A stretch of DNA of 64,000 bases from Flavobacteriales bacterium (GTDB lineage: Bacteria > Bacteroidota > Bacteroidia > Flavobacteriales > Flavobacteriaceae): the NCBI GenBank assembly GCA_003331305.1, contig QOQB01000003.1, positions 1 through 64,000 of the forward strand, written 5' to 3'. This document shows, in pieces, positions 28,701-37,335 of this stretch. The translations under genes were made by a program, and so were the position numbers. The notes beneath the pieces were generated by a model, which ran no database searches, was not told where the DNA came from, and was given only the letters and a program-made list of their open reading frames with translations. Each line of letters begins with the position of its first letter. Position 1 is the first letter of the stretch.

Positions 28701-30275
28701 TGGTGGATTGGTTACCTGCGCAAATAATTGCTTGAAGTAGTTGTAGAGCAACTGTGGCTTGTTGGAAAGCACCGCTAGAGGCGTATCCGTTCCCATCGAG
28801 CCTATCGCTTCTTTACCCTGTGTGCTCATGGGAGTGATCAGTGTTTTGATGTCTTCTTCGGTATATCCAAAGGTTTGTAGACGCTTCATAAAAGGCTCTG
28901 CCTCGACCGGAGTTTTGTTTCCTGTGTACGGTACTTCTTTTAGGGGTAATAAATTTTCTTTGAGCCAATCGCCATATGGGTGTTTGGCAGAAATTTTTTC
29001 TTTTACTTCACGGTCTTCAATAATACGCCCTTCTTCCATATCGACCAAGAACATACGTCCCGGCTCTAAACGTCCGTGCAAAGATACATTGGCAGGGTCG
29101 ATATCAATAACCCCAGTTTCAGACGACATGACAACATAGCCGTCTTTGGTTACCGTGTAACGAGATGGTCTAAGGCCGTTTCGGTCAAGTAATGCACCGA
29201 TGTATTTTCCATCCGTAAAAGGTACTGATGCTGGGCCATCCCAAGGCTCCATAATACAGGCATTGTAAGCATAAAAATCCTTTTTGATTGGCTCCATAGA
29301 TTGATGCTTTTCCCAAGCCTCAGGAACTAGCATCATCATAACCTCAGGAAGCGAACGACCCGTGTGTAAGAGGAGTTCGACTACCATATCCATTGATGAT
29401 GAATCTGATTTTCCTGGCAATACAATTGGAGTAATATGCTTCATTTCCTCTCCAAAAAATTCGTTTGCAAAAAGCTCCTCACGTGCTTTCATCCGGATCA
29501 CATTTCCTCTATAGGTGTTGATTTCACCGTTGTGACACATATAGCGAAAGGGTTGCGCCAAATCCCAAGTGGGGAAGGTGTTGGTGGAAAATCGTTGATG
29601 CACCAACGCTAGACGTGTAACTACTCGTGGATCTTTGAGATCCATGTAGAAGCCTTCAATGTCCTCTGGCATTAAGAGTCCTTTGTAGATTACGGTGCGT
29701 GTAGAAAAACTCGGTAAATAGAAATATTGATTTTGTGACATTTTACTACTAAACACACGGTGTTCTGCACGTTTACGCGCAATAAAGGATTTTGTGTTAA
29801 GTTGGTCCTCTGTGAGGGTTCCCGTGGCATCTTCTACAAAAACCTGCTTTATGTTTGGAAGGGTTTGATTTGCAATTTTTCCAACCACGTCTACATTCGT
29901 GGGTACATCACGCCACCCAATAATACTCAGGTTTTGTCTGCTCAGTTCTTCCTCGAAAATCGCTACGCAGCGCGTACGTTGATTTAATTTTTGTGGTAAA
30001 AATACCATGCCTAGCGCATAGGTTTTTGGTGCAGGGAGTGTAAAAGAGCAAACTTCTTTTAGAAAATCATGTGGGATATCGATAAGAATTCCAGCGCCAT
30101 CTCCTGTTTTACCGTCAGCACTGACCGCACCACGATGTTCCAGTTTCACGAGGATATCCAATGCCTTGTGTATAATATCGTTGGTACGTTTGCCTTCTAG
30201 GCTGCAAATAAAGCCAGCACCACAATTGTCGTGCTCGTTTTCTGGGTGGTATAAACCTTGAGGATTAGGTAGCAT
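25773..30275 (-). CDS. gltB: Glutamate synthase, large subunit
   Basis: Makes two glutamates from glutamine and 2-oxoglutarate. The 1500-residue protein has a class II glutamine amidotransferase domain whose catalytic Cys is C18 after a short propeptide (HDNCGAGF), a central domain, the FMN-binding synthase domain (GGKSNSGEGGEDPRRF, ISGYDGGTGASP), a 3Fe-4S motif CIMMRACHLNTC, and the C-terminal beta-helix (about 1240-1500). It is the first gene of the gltBD operon. A perfect promoter box sits 13 bases upstream, and possible operator repeats lie further up. Confidence 0.98.
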   Translation of the reverse strand: MLPNPQGLYHPENEHDNCGAGFICSLEGKRTNDIIHKALDILVKLEHRGAVSADGKTGDGAGILIDIPHDFLKEVCSFTLPAPKTYALGMVFLPQKLNQRTRCVAIFEEELSRQNLSIIGWRDVPTNVDVVGKIANQTLPNIKQVFVEDATGTLTEDQLNTKSFIARKRAEHRVFSSKMSQNQYFYLPSFSTRTVIYKGLLMPEDIEGFYMDLKDPRVVTRLALVHQRFSTNTFPTWDLAQPFRYMCHNGEINTYRGNVIRMKAREELFANEFFGEEMKHITPIVLPGKSDSSSMDMVVELLLHTGRSLPEVMMMLVPEAWEKHQSMEPIKKDFYAYNACIMEPWDGPASVPFTDGKYIGALLDRNGLRPSRYTVTKDGYVVMSSETGVIDIDPANVSLHGRLEPGRMFLVDMEEGRIIEDREVKEKISAKHPYGDWLKENLLPLKEVPYTGNKTPVEAEPFMKRLQTFGYTEEDIKTLITPMSTQGKEAIGSMGTDTPLAVLSNKPQLLYNYFKQLFAQVTNPPLDGIREEIVTDTSMGVGSDVNIFDVTADHAKKLRIQNPIISNEDLDKIKFIEHENFSTSSVTALYDIQSGNNGLERALDALLLEVKSQVEAGANIIILSDRGVSNEKAPIPMLLACAHVHHGMMKHRLRSKFGIIVESAEPREPHHFALLFGYGASAINPYMVNEVIEQQIETGAIKGLSAENAIANFNKAIAKGLVKIMNKIGISTLHSYRGAQIFEALGLSKKFIDTYFCKTATRIEGIGLKEIEQEIAKRHDFAFGEKAAGENLDLEIGGSYRWRRNGEAHMLNPASIAKLQLATNKGNYDTFEEYSALVNDQSKQLMTLRGMFEFTDLDPIPIEEVEPWTAIVKRFKTGAMSLGSISEEAHENLAKAMNRIGGKSNSGEGGEDPRRFTRDEDGEWRNSAIKQVASGRFGVSSHYLTNAREIQIKMAQGAKPGEGGQLPGAKVNPYIASVRNSTPYVGLISPPPHHDIYSIEDLAQLIYDLKNANREARINVKLVSEVGVGTIAAGVAKAKADVILISGYDGGTGASPLTSLKHAGLPWELGIAEAQQTLVMNDLRGRIVMECDGQMKTGRDVAIACLLGAEEFGFSTAPLVASGCIMMRACHLNTCPVGIATQDPELRKNFKGKPEHVINFMHFVSEEMRAIMAQLGFRSVDEMVGQSQKINMNSAIEHYKAQGIDLSAILYKPDVAENVPVRNMSKQDHGLDNVLDVDIVSKAQKAIISKEPQTLHFDIKNTDRSVGALLSNEISKAHGRDGLPADTLKLLFRGAAGQSFGCFATKGLHMEVTGNANDYFGKGLSGARLVAKVPEEATFKPEENVIIGNVAFYGATGGEAYINGIAGERFCVRNSGAIAVVEGVGDHGCEYMTGGEAIILGQIGRNFAAGMSGGIAYIYAENGVFDDRNFNMEMIGLEDLSDADITHVGEFIQNHIDYTGSPLAKQILDDWKTTQKHFIKVMPTDYKAALERMANEKQNA

Positions 30276-30288
30276 ATTGAATTTTTAT

Positions 30289-30296
30289 CAAATATA
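30289..30296 (-). promoter_or_regulatory. Promoter box for gltBD
   Basis: Minus strand TATATTTG, a perfect TAnnTTTG box, 13 bases before the gltB start, giving a leader of roughly 10 bases. Confidence 0.6.
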
Positions 30297-30351
30297 ATTT
30301 TTGACTTTAAATTATTTAAATAAGTGAGAGCTATAACGTTATTCGACTACT

Positions 30352-30381
30352 GTATTGCCAAAATGCACAAGCAGTATTGCC
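30352..30381. repeat. Tandem GTATTGCC repeat upstream of gltB
   Basis: The octamer GTATTGCC occurs at 30352-30359 and again at 30374-30381, 22 bases apart (about two helical turns), each followed by an A-rich stretch. It is about 60-95 bases upstream of the gltB promoter. The spacing suits a regulator binding one face of the helix. This is inference; no binding protein is identified. Confidence 0.4.
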
Positions 30382-30613
30382 GAAAAAGTAAATTCACCAC
30401 TATATAATTAACAAATTATAAATTTATAAGGGATTAGTGTTACATCTCCCCTGTAATTTCAGGGGTCAATTATTTTATTAATGCAAATCTAATACTTTGT
30501 ACCCACAATTTAATGGGGTTTATTGATAAAATATATTAATTTATAACTATTGATGTGGTAGTATTTAAGTGTTGTCACATAAAATTTTTATTTTCCAAAC
30601 CCTATTGCATTAC

Positions 30614-30621
30614 TATATTTG
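30614..30621 (+). promoter_or_regulatory. Promoter box for nhaD-folC
   Basis: TATATTTG, a perfect TAnnTTTG box, 26 bases before the nhaD ATG at 30648. Its position shows that the longer open frame starting at 30555 is not translated in full. Confidence 0.55.
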
Positions 30622-30647
30622 TGCTATATAACGACATACCAAAATTT

Positions 30648-31976
30648 ATGGAAACCATCATATTAGTAGTATTCTTTTTAGGATACCTGTCCATCACCCT
30701 TGAACATAACCTTAAAATAGACAAACTTATTCCTGCGCTTGCCATGATGGCTATTTTGTGGGCGCTTATTGCGTTAGGGCACCTTCCGGTTTTTGATGTT
30801 GATACCGTTTCTAAAAGCTTACACGAAACACATATAGATGAAATTTTGCTGCACCACCTTGGGAAAACTGCTGAAATTTTGGTTTTCCTACTGGGCGCTA
30901 TGACCATTGTTGAAATCATTGATTACTTTGATGGATTTGCAACCATCAAAGGATTTATTCAAACGCGTAGTAAAGTCAAGCTTTTATGGATATTTTCCAT
31001 TTTGGCATTCATCTTATCAGCTATTATTGACAACCTTACCGCCACAATCGTACTCATTACTATTTTACAAAAAGTTGTTAAAGAGCGCGATACCAGGCTT
31101 TGGTTTGCAGGGCTCATTATTGTGGCTGCTAATGCTGGCGGGGCGTGGTCGCCCATTGGAGATGTTACGACAACCATGTTGTGGATTGGCAAAAAAGTGA
31201 CCACACCAGAACTAATTAAATATTTACTCATTCCATCTTTAGTATGTATGGTTATTCCAACGCTGATTGCTAGTAGATACAAAGCCTTTAAAGGAAAAAT
31301 AGATGCTATTGAAGTCAATGAGAATTCCAAAACTCCTTTTGGCGCAACGATGCTTTATTTGGGACTTGGTTCTATTTTATTTGTGCCCGTTTTTAAAACA
31401 GTCACGCACTTACCTCCCTACGTGGGCATGATGCTATCGTTGGCAGTTGTAGCAACGTTTGCAGAGATATACAGCAATTCAAAATTTTCAATGTCATCCA
31501 TAGATGCTGATTCTGACGTGCATGGCTCACACAGTCCTGTTCATAGCGCACTGACCAAAATTGAGTTGCCTAGCATCCTGTTTTTTTTAGGGATTTTAAT
31601 GGCTGTTGCTGCATTAGAATCGTTGGGCTTGTTGTTTAATTTCGCACAAGATTTAACCACTACATTCCCTAATATGGATGTGGTAGTAGCATTGCTTGGC
31701 TCAGGTTCAGCGGTGATTGATAACGTTCCGCTTGTTGCTGCAAGTATGGGCATGTTTTCACAAGGAGTTGACGATCCGCTTTGGCATGCCATTGCCTTTG
31801 CAGCTGGAACAGGTGGAAGTATGTTGGTTTTTGGATCTGCCGCCGGGGTGGTTGCCATGGGAATGGAAAAAATTAACTTTTTCTGGTACCTCAAAAAGAT
31901 TTCACTTTTGGCATTTGTTGGCTTTGTGACAGGGTACATCACCTTTATGCTGATGCGTGATTACTTGTTTGTGTAA
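30648..31976 (+). CDS. nhaD: Na+/H+ antiporter NhaD
   Basis: Exports sodium in exchange for protons, as expected in a marine organism. The start at ATG 30648 (METIILVVFFLGYLSITLE) is placed by the promoter box. The protein is almost entirely transmembrane helices of the ion-transporter superfamily, with family motifs ILSAIIDNLTATIV and GGAWSPIGDVTT, and a second IDNVPLVAASMGM in the C-terminal half reflecting the inverted repeat. It overlaps folC by one base (TAATG), implying coupling. Confidence 0.92.
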   Translation: METIILVVFFLGYLSITLEHNLKIDKLIPALAMMAILWALIALGHLPVFDVDTVSKSLHETHIDEILLHHLGKTAEILVFLLGAMTIVEIIDYFDGFATIKGFIQTRSKVKLLWIFSILAFILSAIIDNLTATIVLITILQKVVKERDTRLWFAGLIIVAANAGGAWSPIGDVTTTMLWIGKKVTTPELIKYLLIPSLVCMVIPTLIASRYKAFKGKIDAIEVNENSKTPFGATMLYLGLGSILFVPVFKTVTHLPPYVGMMLSLAVVATFAEIYSNSKFSMSSIDADSDVHGSHSPVHSALTKIELPSILFFLGILMAVAALESLGLLFNFAQDLTTTFPNMDVVVALLGSGSAVIDNVPLVAASMGMFSQGVDDPLWHAIAFAAGTGGSMLVFGSAAGVVAMGMEKINFFWYLKKISLLAFVGFVTGYITFMLMRDYLFV

Positions 31977-33181
31977 TGGATTATGCGGCTACGCTACAAT
32001 GGCTGTACGCCCAACTTCCCATGTATCAAAGGGTAGGCGCAGCAGCACTCAACCCAAATTTAGACCGCATTGCCGTTCTTTCTGCCCATTTGGGTAATCC
32101 TCACCTTAAATTTAAAAGTATCCACGTTGCAGGAACGAACGGCAAAGGATCGTCGTCGCATATGCTAGCTTCTGTATTGCAAGAAGCTGGGTATAACGTG
32201 GGGTTGTATACCTCTCCGCACATAAAAGATTTTAAAGAACGCGTTCGTATAAATGGCACACCAATTACGCAGGAGTTTGTTGTGGATTTTGTAGCGGAAA
32301 ACAAATATTTTTTTGAAGCAAAATCCTTTTCATTTTTTGAAATGACGGTGGCGCTTGCCTTTAATTACTTCGCTTCTCAACAGGTAGATGTGGCAATAAT
32401 AGAAGTTGGTTTAGGTGGTCGATTAGATGCTACAAATATTATTATGCCAGAGGGCTGTTTGATTACCAATATTAGTTTAGACCACCAACAATTTTTAGGA
32501 ACTACTCGTGCCGAAATCGCGCGAGAAAAAGCCGGAATCATCAAGTCTAAAATACCTGTTGTTGTAGTAGAAAATGACGCAGAAACTTTCCCTGTTTTTA
32601 AAACAATAGCGCAAGAGAAAAACGCATCCTTACACTTGGCTTCCCAGCGTCAATTTACCACCGATTTATTGGGTGATTATCAAAAACAAAATATCAACGG
32701 GGTGGTTTCACTATTGCATGTGCTACCACAGTTTTCAGTTTCCGAGCTACACATAATAGATGGACTACAACGGGTTGTCAAAAACACAGGTTTGCGTGGG
32801 CGATGGGAAATACTCGAGAATCAGCCCAAAATTATAGCTGATGTGGCGCATAATCCAGCAGGATTGCAAGCCGTTTTTGCACAATTAAAAAAGGAACAAT
32901 CTGATAAATTGCATATTATTTTTGGAGTAGTTTCTGATAAAAAAGTAAGTGAAATAACAACATTCCTTCCCAAAAAAGCGCATTACTATTTATGTACCGC
33001 AAATGTTCCTAGAGCAATGAATACGTCTGAACTGGCATTTGAATTTATTAAGAATGACTTCAGTTTTAGTACACACGATAGTGTACAACAGGCTTTTGAG
33101 GCAGCCAAAACAGCAGCTTCTAAAAACGATTTGATTTTTGTGGGTGGAAGTTTGTTTGTAGTGGCTGAAATATTGGCCTAA
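31976..33181 (+). CDS. folC: Bifunctional folylpolyglutamate / dihydrofolate synthase
   Basis: Adds glutamate to dihydropteroate or folates. The 401-residue protein has the Mur-ligase-type P-loop HVAGTNGKGSSSHML, the motif YTSPHIKDFKERVRING, and VGLGGRLDATNII. Length is on the short side of normal. It starts at the stop of nhaD and is probably expressed from the same promoter. The tRNA-Val gene follows 58 bases downstream with its own promoter. Confidence 0.96.
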   Translation: MDYAATLQWLYAQLPMYQRVGAAALNPNLDRIAVLSAHLGNPHLKFKSIHVAGTNGKGSSSHMLASVLQEAGYNVGLYTSPHIKDFKERVRINGTPITQEFVVDFVAENKYFFEAKSFSFFEMTVALAFNYFASQQVDVAIIEVGLGGRLDATNIIMPEGCLITNISLDHQQFLGTTRAEIAREKAGIIKSKIPVVVVENDAETFPVFKTIAQEKNASLHLASQRQFTTDLLGDYQKQNINGVVSLLHVLPQFSVSELHIIDGLQRVVKNTGLRGRWEILENQPKIIADVAHNPAGLQAVFAQLKKEQSDKLHIIFGVVSDKKVSEITTFLPKKAHYYLCTANVPRAMNTSELAFEFIKNDFSFSTHDSVQQAFEAAKTAASKNDLIFVGGSLFVVAEILA

Positions 33182-33223
33182 AAAATTGCATTAAAAAGTA
33201 ATTTTTGAACGAACGGATTTTTA

Positions 33224-33231
33224 TATATTTG
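33224..33231 (+). promoter_or_regulatory. Promoter box for tRNA-Val
   Basis: TATATTTG, a perfect TAnnTTTG box, 8 bases before the tRNA; a TTTG lies 16 bases further upstream, somewhat closer than the usual 19-21. Confidence 0.5.
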
Positions 33232-33239
33232 CAGCCTTC

Positions 33240-33314
33240 GGGCGCTTAGCTCAGTTGGTTCAGAGCACTTGGTTTACACCCAAGGGGTCGGGGGTTCGAA
33301 TCCCTCAGCGCCCA
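33240..33314 (+). tRNA. tRNA-Val (TAC)
   Basis: A complete 75-base cloverleaf: acceptor GGGCGCT / AGCGCCC, D stem GCTC/GAGC, anticodon stem CTTGG/CCAAG with loop TTTACAC giving anticodon TAC, T loop TTCGAAT and discriminator A. CCA is not encoded. Confidence 0.96.
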
Positions 33315-33324
33315 CATCAAACAA

Positions 33325-33353
33325 AATCCTAATGCAATGCATTGGGATTTTTT
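33325..33353 (+). terminator. Rho-independent terminator after tRNA-Val
   Basis: An 11-base-pair stem (AATCCTAATGC / GCATTGGGATT, one T-G pair) with loop AAT runs into a tract of six T. It begins 11 bases after the tRNA. This is the clearest intrinsic terminator in the window. Confidence 0.75.
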
Positions 33354-33449
33354 GGTTTTTAAAATGGGGGAAGCTTGTTTTTTCATTTAAAAGGAAAACT
33401 AATTCTTTTAATTTATCCCGCACAGTAAAGTTCCTTTTAATTATTACAA

Positions 33450-33457
33450 TATCTTTG
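33450..33457 (+). promoter_or_regulatory. Promoter box for glmS
   Basis: TATCTTTG, a perfect TAnnTTTG box, 28 bases before the glmS ATG. Confidence 0.55.
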
Positions 33458-33485
33458 TATTAGATATATCTTTAAAAAAACAACT

Positions 33486-35330
33486 ATGTGTGGAATAGTA
33501 GGATACATTGGACATAGAGACGCTTATCCCATCATTATCAAAGGGCTTAAACGTCTTGAGTATAGAGGATATGATAGTGCTGGAATTACGCTTTATGGCA
33601 ATCAAGTAAAGCTTGCAAAAACCAAAGGGAAAGTTTTCGATTTGGAACAGCTTATGTCAACTCAAGATTTGCAAGCAAGTGCCTTAGGTCTTGGCCACAC
33701 CCGCTGGGCTACTCATGGAATTCCATCCAATGTAAACTCTCATCCACATACCTCAAATTCGGGAAATATATCCATTGTTCACAATGGTATAATTGAGAAT
33801 TACGCTGCTATTAAAAAAGTACTGACAGATAACGGATTTACCTTCTCATCTGAAACAGATACCGAAGTTTTGGTAAACCTTATTGAGTTTATTAAAATCT
33901 CACAAAATGTTAAAGTTGGTCAAGCGGTGCAGATTGCACTTAATCAAGTTGTGGGTGCCTACGCCATTGCTGTATTTGACTCCGAAAGACCACACGAAAT
34001 CGTGGTTGCTAAACTTGGAAGTCCACTGGCTATTGGTATCGGAAAAGACGAATACTTTATAGCCTCAGACGCCTCCCCATTCATAGAATATACTAATAGA
34101 ACGATATATTTGGAAGACAATGAAATGGCGGTTATTTCTAGAAAAAAGGGATTTAAGATGTATTCAATAGCGGATGACAAAACCGTAACGCCAAAAATTC
34201 AGGAAATTCAATTGTCGTTGGAAAAGATTGAAAAAGGTGGTTTTGATCACTTCATGCTTAAAGAAATTCACGAACAGCCTACTGCAATCACAGATACATT
34301 CCGTGGGCGTTTATTAGTGAAAGAACAAAAAGTAAATATTTCAGGTATTGAGCAACATTTGGATGTTTTTCAGCAAGCTGACAGAATTACCATAATAGCT
34401 TGTGGTACATCTTGGCATGCTGGGCTTGTAGCGGAATACCTATTTGAAGATGCTGTTAGAATACCGGTTGAAGTGGAGTATGCTTCTGAGTTCCGTTACC
34501 GTAATCCTATAATTAGAAAAGGAGATGTTGTTATTGCCATTTCACAGTCTGGTGAAACAGCAGACACCTTGGCTGCAATTAAGCTTGCCAAAGAAAAGGG
34601 CGCATTTGTTTTCGGAGTTTGCAATGTGGTTGGGTCGTCAATTGCCAGAGAAACGAACTCGGGTGCTTACACACATGCAGGCCCTGAAATTGGTGTTGCA
34701 TCGACCAAAGCTTTTACCACGCAGCTAACCGTGTTTACTATGATGGCATTGCGTTTAGGTCAACTTAAAGGAACTATTGATAAAGACAATTTTAATAGAG
34801 TAGCAACGCAATTGGTATCGCTTCCAAGTCAAGTTCAAACGGTACTTAAATACGATCCACTAATCAAAAAAATCGCTGCGGCCTACAAAGACGCAACCAA
34901 CTTTTTGTATTTAGGAAGGGGATACAATTTTCCAGCTGCCTTAGAGGGCGCACTTAAGCTTAAGGAAATCTCCTATATCCATGCTGAGGGTTATCCTGCC
35001 GCAGAGATGAAACACGGCCCTATTGCACTTATTGATGAAAACATGCCTGTAGTGGTTATTGCCACCAACAAGGGGCATTATGAAAAAATCGTTAGTAATG
35101 TGCAAGAGATAAAATCTAGGAATGCTAAAATTATCTCAATAGTAACCAAAGGCGATGAAAGTGTAAAACTATTATCAGACCATGTGATTGAAATCCCTGA
35201 AGTTACCGAAGCCTTGGTGCCTATTTTGGCTTCTATTCCCCTTCAATTGTTGTCGTACCATATTGCTGTAATGCGTGGCTGCAACGTAGACCAACCCAGA
35301 AATTTGGCCAAGTCGGTCACGGTGGAGTAG
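33486..35330 (+). CDS. glmS: Glutamine-fructose-6-phosphate aminotransferase (isomerizing)
   Basis: Makes glucosamine-6-phosphate, the entry to peptidoglycan and lipid A precursors. The 614-residue protein starts MCGIVGYIGHRDA with the catalytic Cys2 of a class II glutamine amidotransferase, followed by two SIS sugar-isomerase domains (ACGTSWHAGLVAEY and SQSGETADTLAAI in the first; YLGRGYNFPAALEGALKLKE in the second) and the C-terminal NLAKSVTVE. Length is normal. No glmS ribozyme is expected in this phylum, and I see none in the short leader. Confidence 0.98.
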   Translation: MCGIVGYIGHRDAYPIIIKGLKRLEYRGYDSAGITLYGNQVKLAKTKGKVFDLEQLMSTQDLQASALGLGHTRWATHGIPSNVNSHPHTSNSGNISIVHNGIIENYAAIKKVLTDNGFTFSSETDTEVLVNLIEFIKISQNVKVGQAVQIALNQVVGAYAIAVFDSERPHEIVVAKLGSPLAIGIGKDEYFIASDASPFIEYTNRTIYLEDNEMAVISRKKGFKMYSIADDKTVTPKIQEIQLSLEKIEKGGFDHFMLKEIHEQPTAITDTFRGRLLVKEQKVNISGIEQHLDVFQQADRITIIACGTSWHAGLVAEYLFEDAVRIPVEVEYASEFRYRNPIIRKGDVVIAISQSGETADTLAAIKLAKEKGAFVFGVCNVVGSSIARETNSGAYTHAGPEIGVASTKAFTTQLTVFTMMALRLGQLKGTIDKDNFNRVATQLVSLPSQVQTVLKYDPLIKKIAAAYKDATNFLYLGRGYNFPAALEGALKLKEISYIHAEGYPAAEMKHGPIALIDENMPVVVIATNKGHYEKIVSNVQEIKSRNAKIISIVTKGDESVKLLSDHVIEIPEVTEALVPILASIPLQLLSYHIAVMRGCNVDQPRNLAKSVTVE

Positions 35331-35358
35331 GTCCACAACAATAATTAATTCTGAAAGA

Positions 35359-37290
35359 ATGAAAATGGACATTACTAGAATAAGTATAACAATAGGTATA
35401 AAACCCATACATATTGGTCTGTTCTTCATTTTAACTCAGGGTATCATAATCGCACAACACGATAAGCCCAATATCATCATTATAATAAGCGATGACTTAA
35501 ATGATTCTGTGGAGGGTATGGGCGGACATGCACAAGCACAAACGCCAAACATTAATAGGCTAATAGACAAAGGTGTACAGTTTGTAAATGCACATGCAAA
35601 TGCAGCTATTTGCGCGCCATCAAGAGCAAGTCTTTGGACAGGAATGTATCCCAGTAAAACGGGTTTTTATGGGCACAATCAACAACAAAATAGATGGCGT
35701 AGTTTTCCAATTTTAGAGGATGCAGTTACATTAATGGAGTATTTTGCCTCTCATGATTACAAGGTGTATGGCAGCGGAAAAGTGTTTCACAATGGACACG
35801 AAGACAACAGCGTGTTTAATCAACCCCTAGACGGTGGGCCTTCTAGTTTTGGTCCATATCCTTGGGATGGCAATTCCATGCATAATTGGGGCAAACCAAT
35901 TGGTATGGGTCACTCCTCTATGCCACCGAACATTAGAAACAGTAAATGGGGTGGGTTTAGTCCTTTGAGCGATGTGCCAACTGTGGATGGATACACAGGT
36001 TGGGCAAAAGATTGGGAATCGCCTTGGGACTTTCACTATCAAAGCGAAAACGACAGGGATTTTATGCCAGATGAAATTACTTCTCAATGGGTTTCAGAAA
36101 AGTTGAGCGAATCACATGATAAGCCTTTTTTTATTGTTGCAGGAATGAATAGACCTCATGCGCCTCGTTATGTACCCAAACAGTTCTTCGATTTGTTTCC
36201 TATTGAAGGCATAACCTTGCCGCCTTATTTAGAAGGAGATCTAGAGGATACGCCAACTATTTTATGGGAAAATAGTAGCCGTAGTAATGCGTTGCCAAAA
36301 TTTCTTCGCGACACGGAACTAACTGAAATTGGAAGCGATATGTGGTGGAAGAAATGGGTTCAATCCTATTTGGCTAGTGTTGCATTTGTAGACCATCAAG
36401 TTGGGGTCATTTTAGATGGCCTTGATAACAGTGCATATGCCAATAATACCATAGTCATTTTTACTGCAGATCACGGATATCATATGGGAGAGAAAAATCA
36501 CTTGGCCAAGACAACCATTTGGGAAGAATCAACTCGTGTGCCTTTTATTTTTTATGCACCAGGAGTATCAACTGCTGGTGGAAAAGTTTCACACCCAATA
36601 TCACTCATTGATCTTTATCCAACACTGATTGATTTGGCCTCTTTACCCAATAATCCAAATACAAATGGTAACGGACACATCCTAGACGGATATAGCATAA
36701 GACCATTTTTAGAAAATCCTACAAGTGGAACTTGGGATGGACCAGCAGTAGCATTGAATCACCTTCATGGTGAGATCACCCCACAAGATAATATCCCATC
36801 TCCAATTTCTGAAAATCACCACTCCGTGCGCTCAGAACGCTATAGATACACACTCACAAGTGATGGCGCAGAAGAGTTATATGATCATTTAAATGACCCT
36901 AACGAGTGGAATAACTTGGCTAATACAGTAATGAATAACGAAACAAAATCTATCTTGGATTGGCATAATGCGGAATTACTCAAACTACTTAAGAAAAACA
37001 CAATGTCCAATTCAATGCAAGCACAAAACACCAGCTTTAACTTTTCTCAAAATTACCCAAATCCTTTTAAAAAAACGACTAAAATAGAATACACAATACC
37101 CGAAGCGCTTGAAGTTAAGCTAGAAGTTTTAAATGTGGATGGCAAGAAGATTGCTGAACTAATCAATGGCCCTAAACCAGCAGGTAAGCATTCGGTGGTT
37201 TTTAACGGGTCAGAATTACCTAACGGCTTATACTTCTATAAAATATCGACCCCAGTATTTATACAAACCAAAAAAATGCTCCTGCATTGA
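35359..37290 (+). CDS. Secreted sulfatase (iduronate-2-sulfatase-like) with T9SS sorting domain
   Basis: Predicted exported type I sulfatase acting on a sulfated glycan. The 643-residue product has a signal peptide (about 1-32), an N-terminal metal site (IISDDLNDS), the formylglycine motif C85-A-P-S-R89 followed by ASLWTG, and the downstream TADHGYHMGEKNHLAKTT motif. The last about 75 residues (NYPNPFKKTTKIEYTIP to the end) form a type A C-terminal signal for T9SS secretion. Activity requires a formylglycine-generating enzyme or anSME, which is not in the window. It stands alone between glmS and an ASCH gene without a PUL. Subfamily and substrate are inferred. Confidence 0.9.
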   Translation: MKMDITRISITIGIKPIHIGLFFILTQGIIIAQHDKPNIIIIISDDLNDSVEGMGGHAQAQTPNINRLIDKGVQFVNAHANAAICAPSRASLWTGMYPSKTGFYGHNQQQNRWRSFPILEDAVTLMEYFASHDYKVYGSGKVFHNGHEDNSVFNQPLDGGPSSFGPYPWDGNSMHNWGKPIGMGHSSMPPNIRNSKWGGFSPLSDVPTVDGYTGWAKDWESPWDFHYQSENDRDFMPDEITSQWVSEKLSESHDKPFFIVAGMNRPHAPRYVPKQFFDLFPIEGITLPPYLEGDLEDTPTILWENSSRSNALPKFLRDTELTEIGSDMWWKKWVQSYLASVAFVDHQVGVILDGLDNSAYANNTIVIFTADHGYHMGEKNHLAKTTIWEESTRVPFIFYAPGVSTAGGKVSHPISLIDLYPTLIDLASLPNNPNTNGNGHILDGYSIRPFLENPTSGTWDGPAVALNHLHGEITPQDNIPSPISENHHSVRSERYRYTLTSDGAEELYDHLNDPNEWNNLANTVMNNETKSILDWHNAELLKLLKKNTMSNSMQAQNTSFNFSQNYPNPFKKTTKIEYTIPEALEVKLEVLNVDGKKIAELINGPKPAGKHSVVFNGSELPNGLYFYKISTPVFIQTKKMLLH

Positions 37291-37335
37291 AATCTTTGAT
37301 TAAAACTTTTTGAATTGTGAGATATTACTAATAGT

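Larger units (their letters stand above)
30276..30647. other. 372-base regulatory gap between gltB and nhaD
   Basis: This gap holds two divergent promoter boxes (30289-30296 minus, 30614-30621 plus), the tandem GTATTGCC repeat and a small hairpin CCCCTG / CAGGGG at 30448-30465 with a 6-base loop. No open frame in it looks coding; the frame open from 30555 is the untranslated lead-in to nhaD. It is very AT-rich. Confidence 0.6.

Noticed and set aside
33315-33463. Open frame beginning in tRNA-Val (GVGGSNPSAPT)
   Set aside because: Translation of a tRNA gene and its terminator gives a familiar spurious peptide; no gene is present between the tRNA and glmS.
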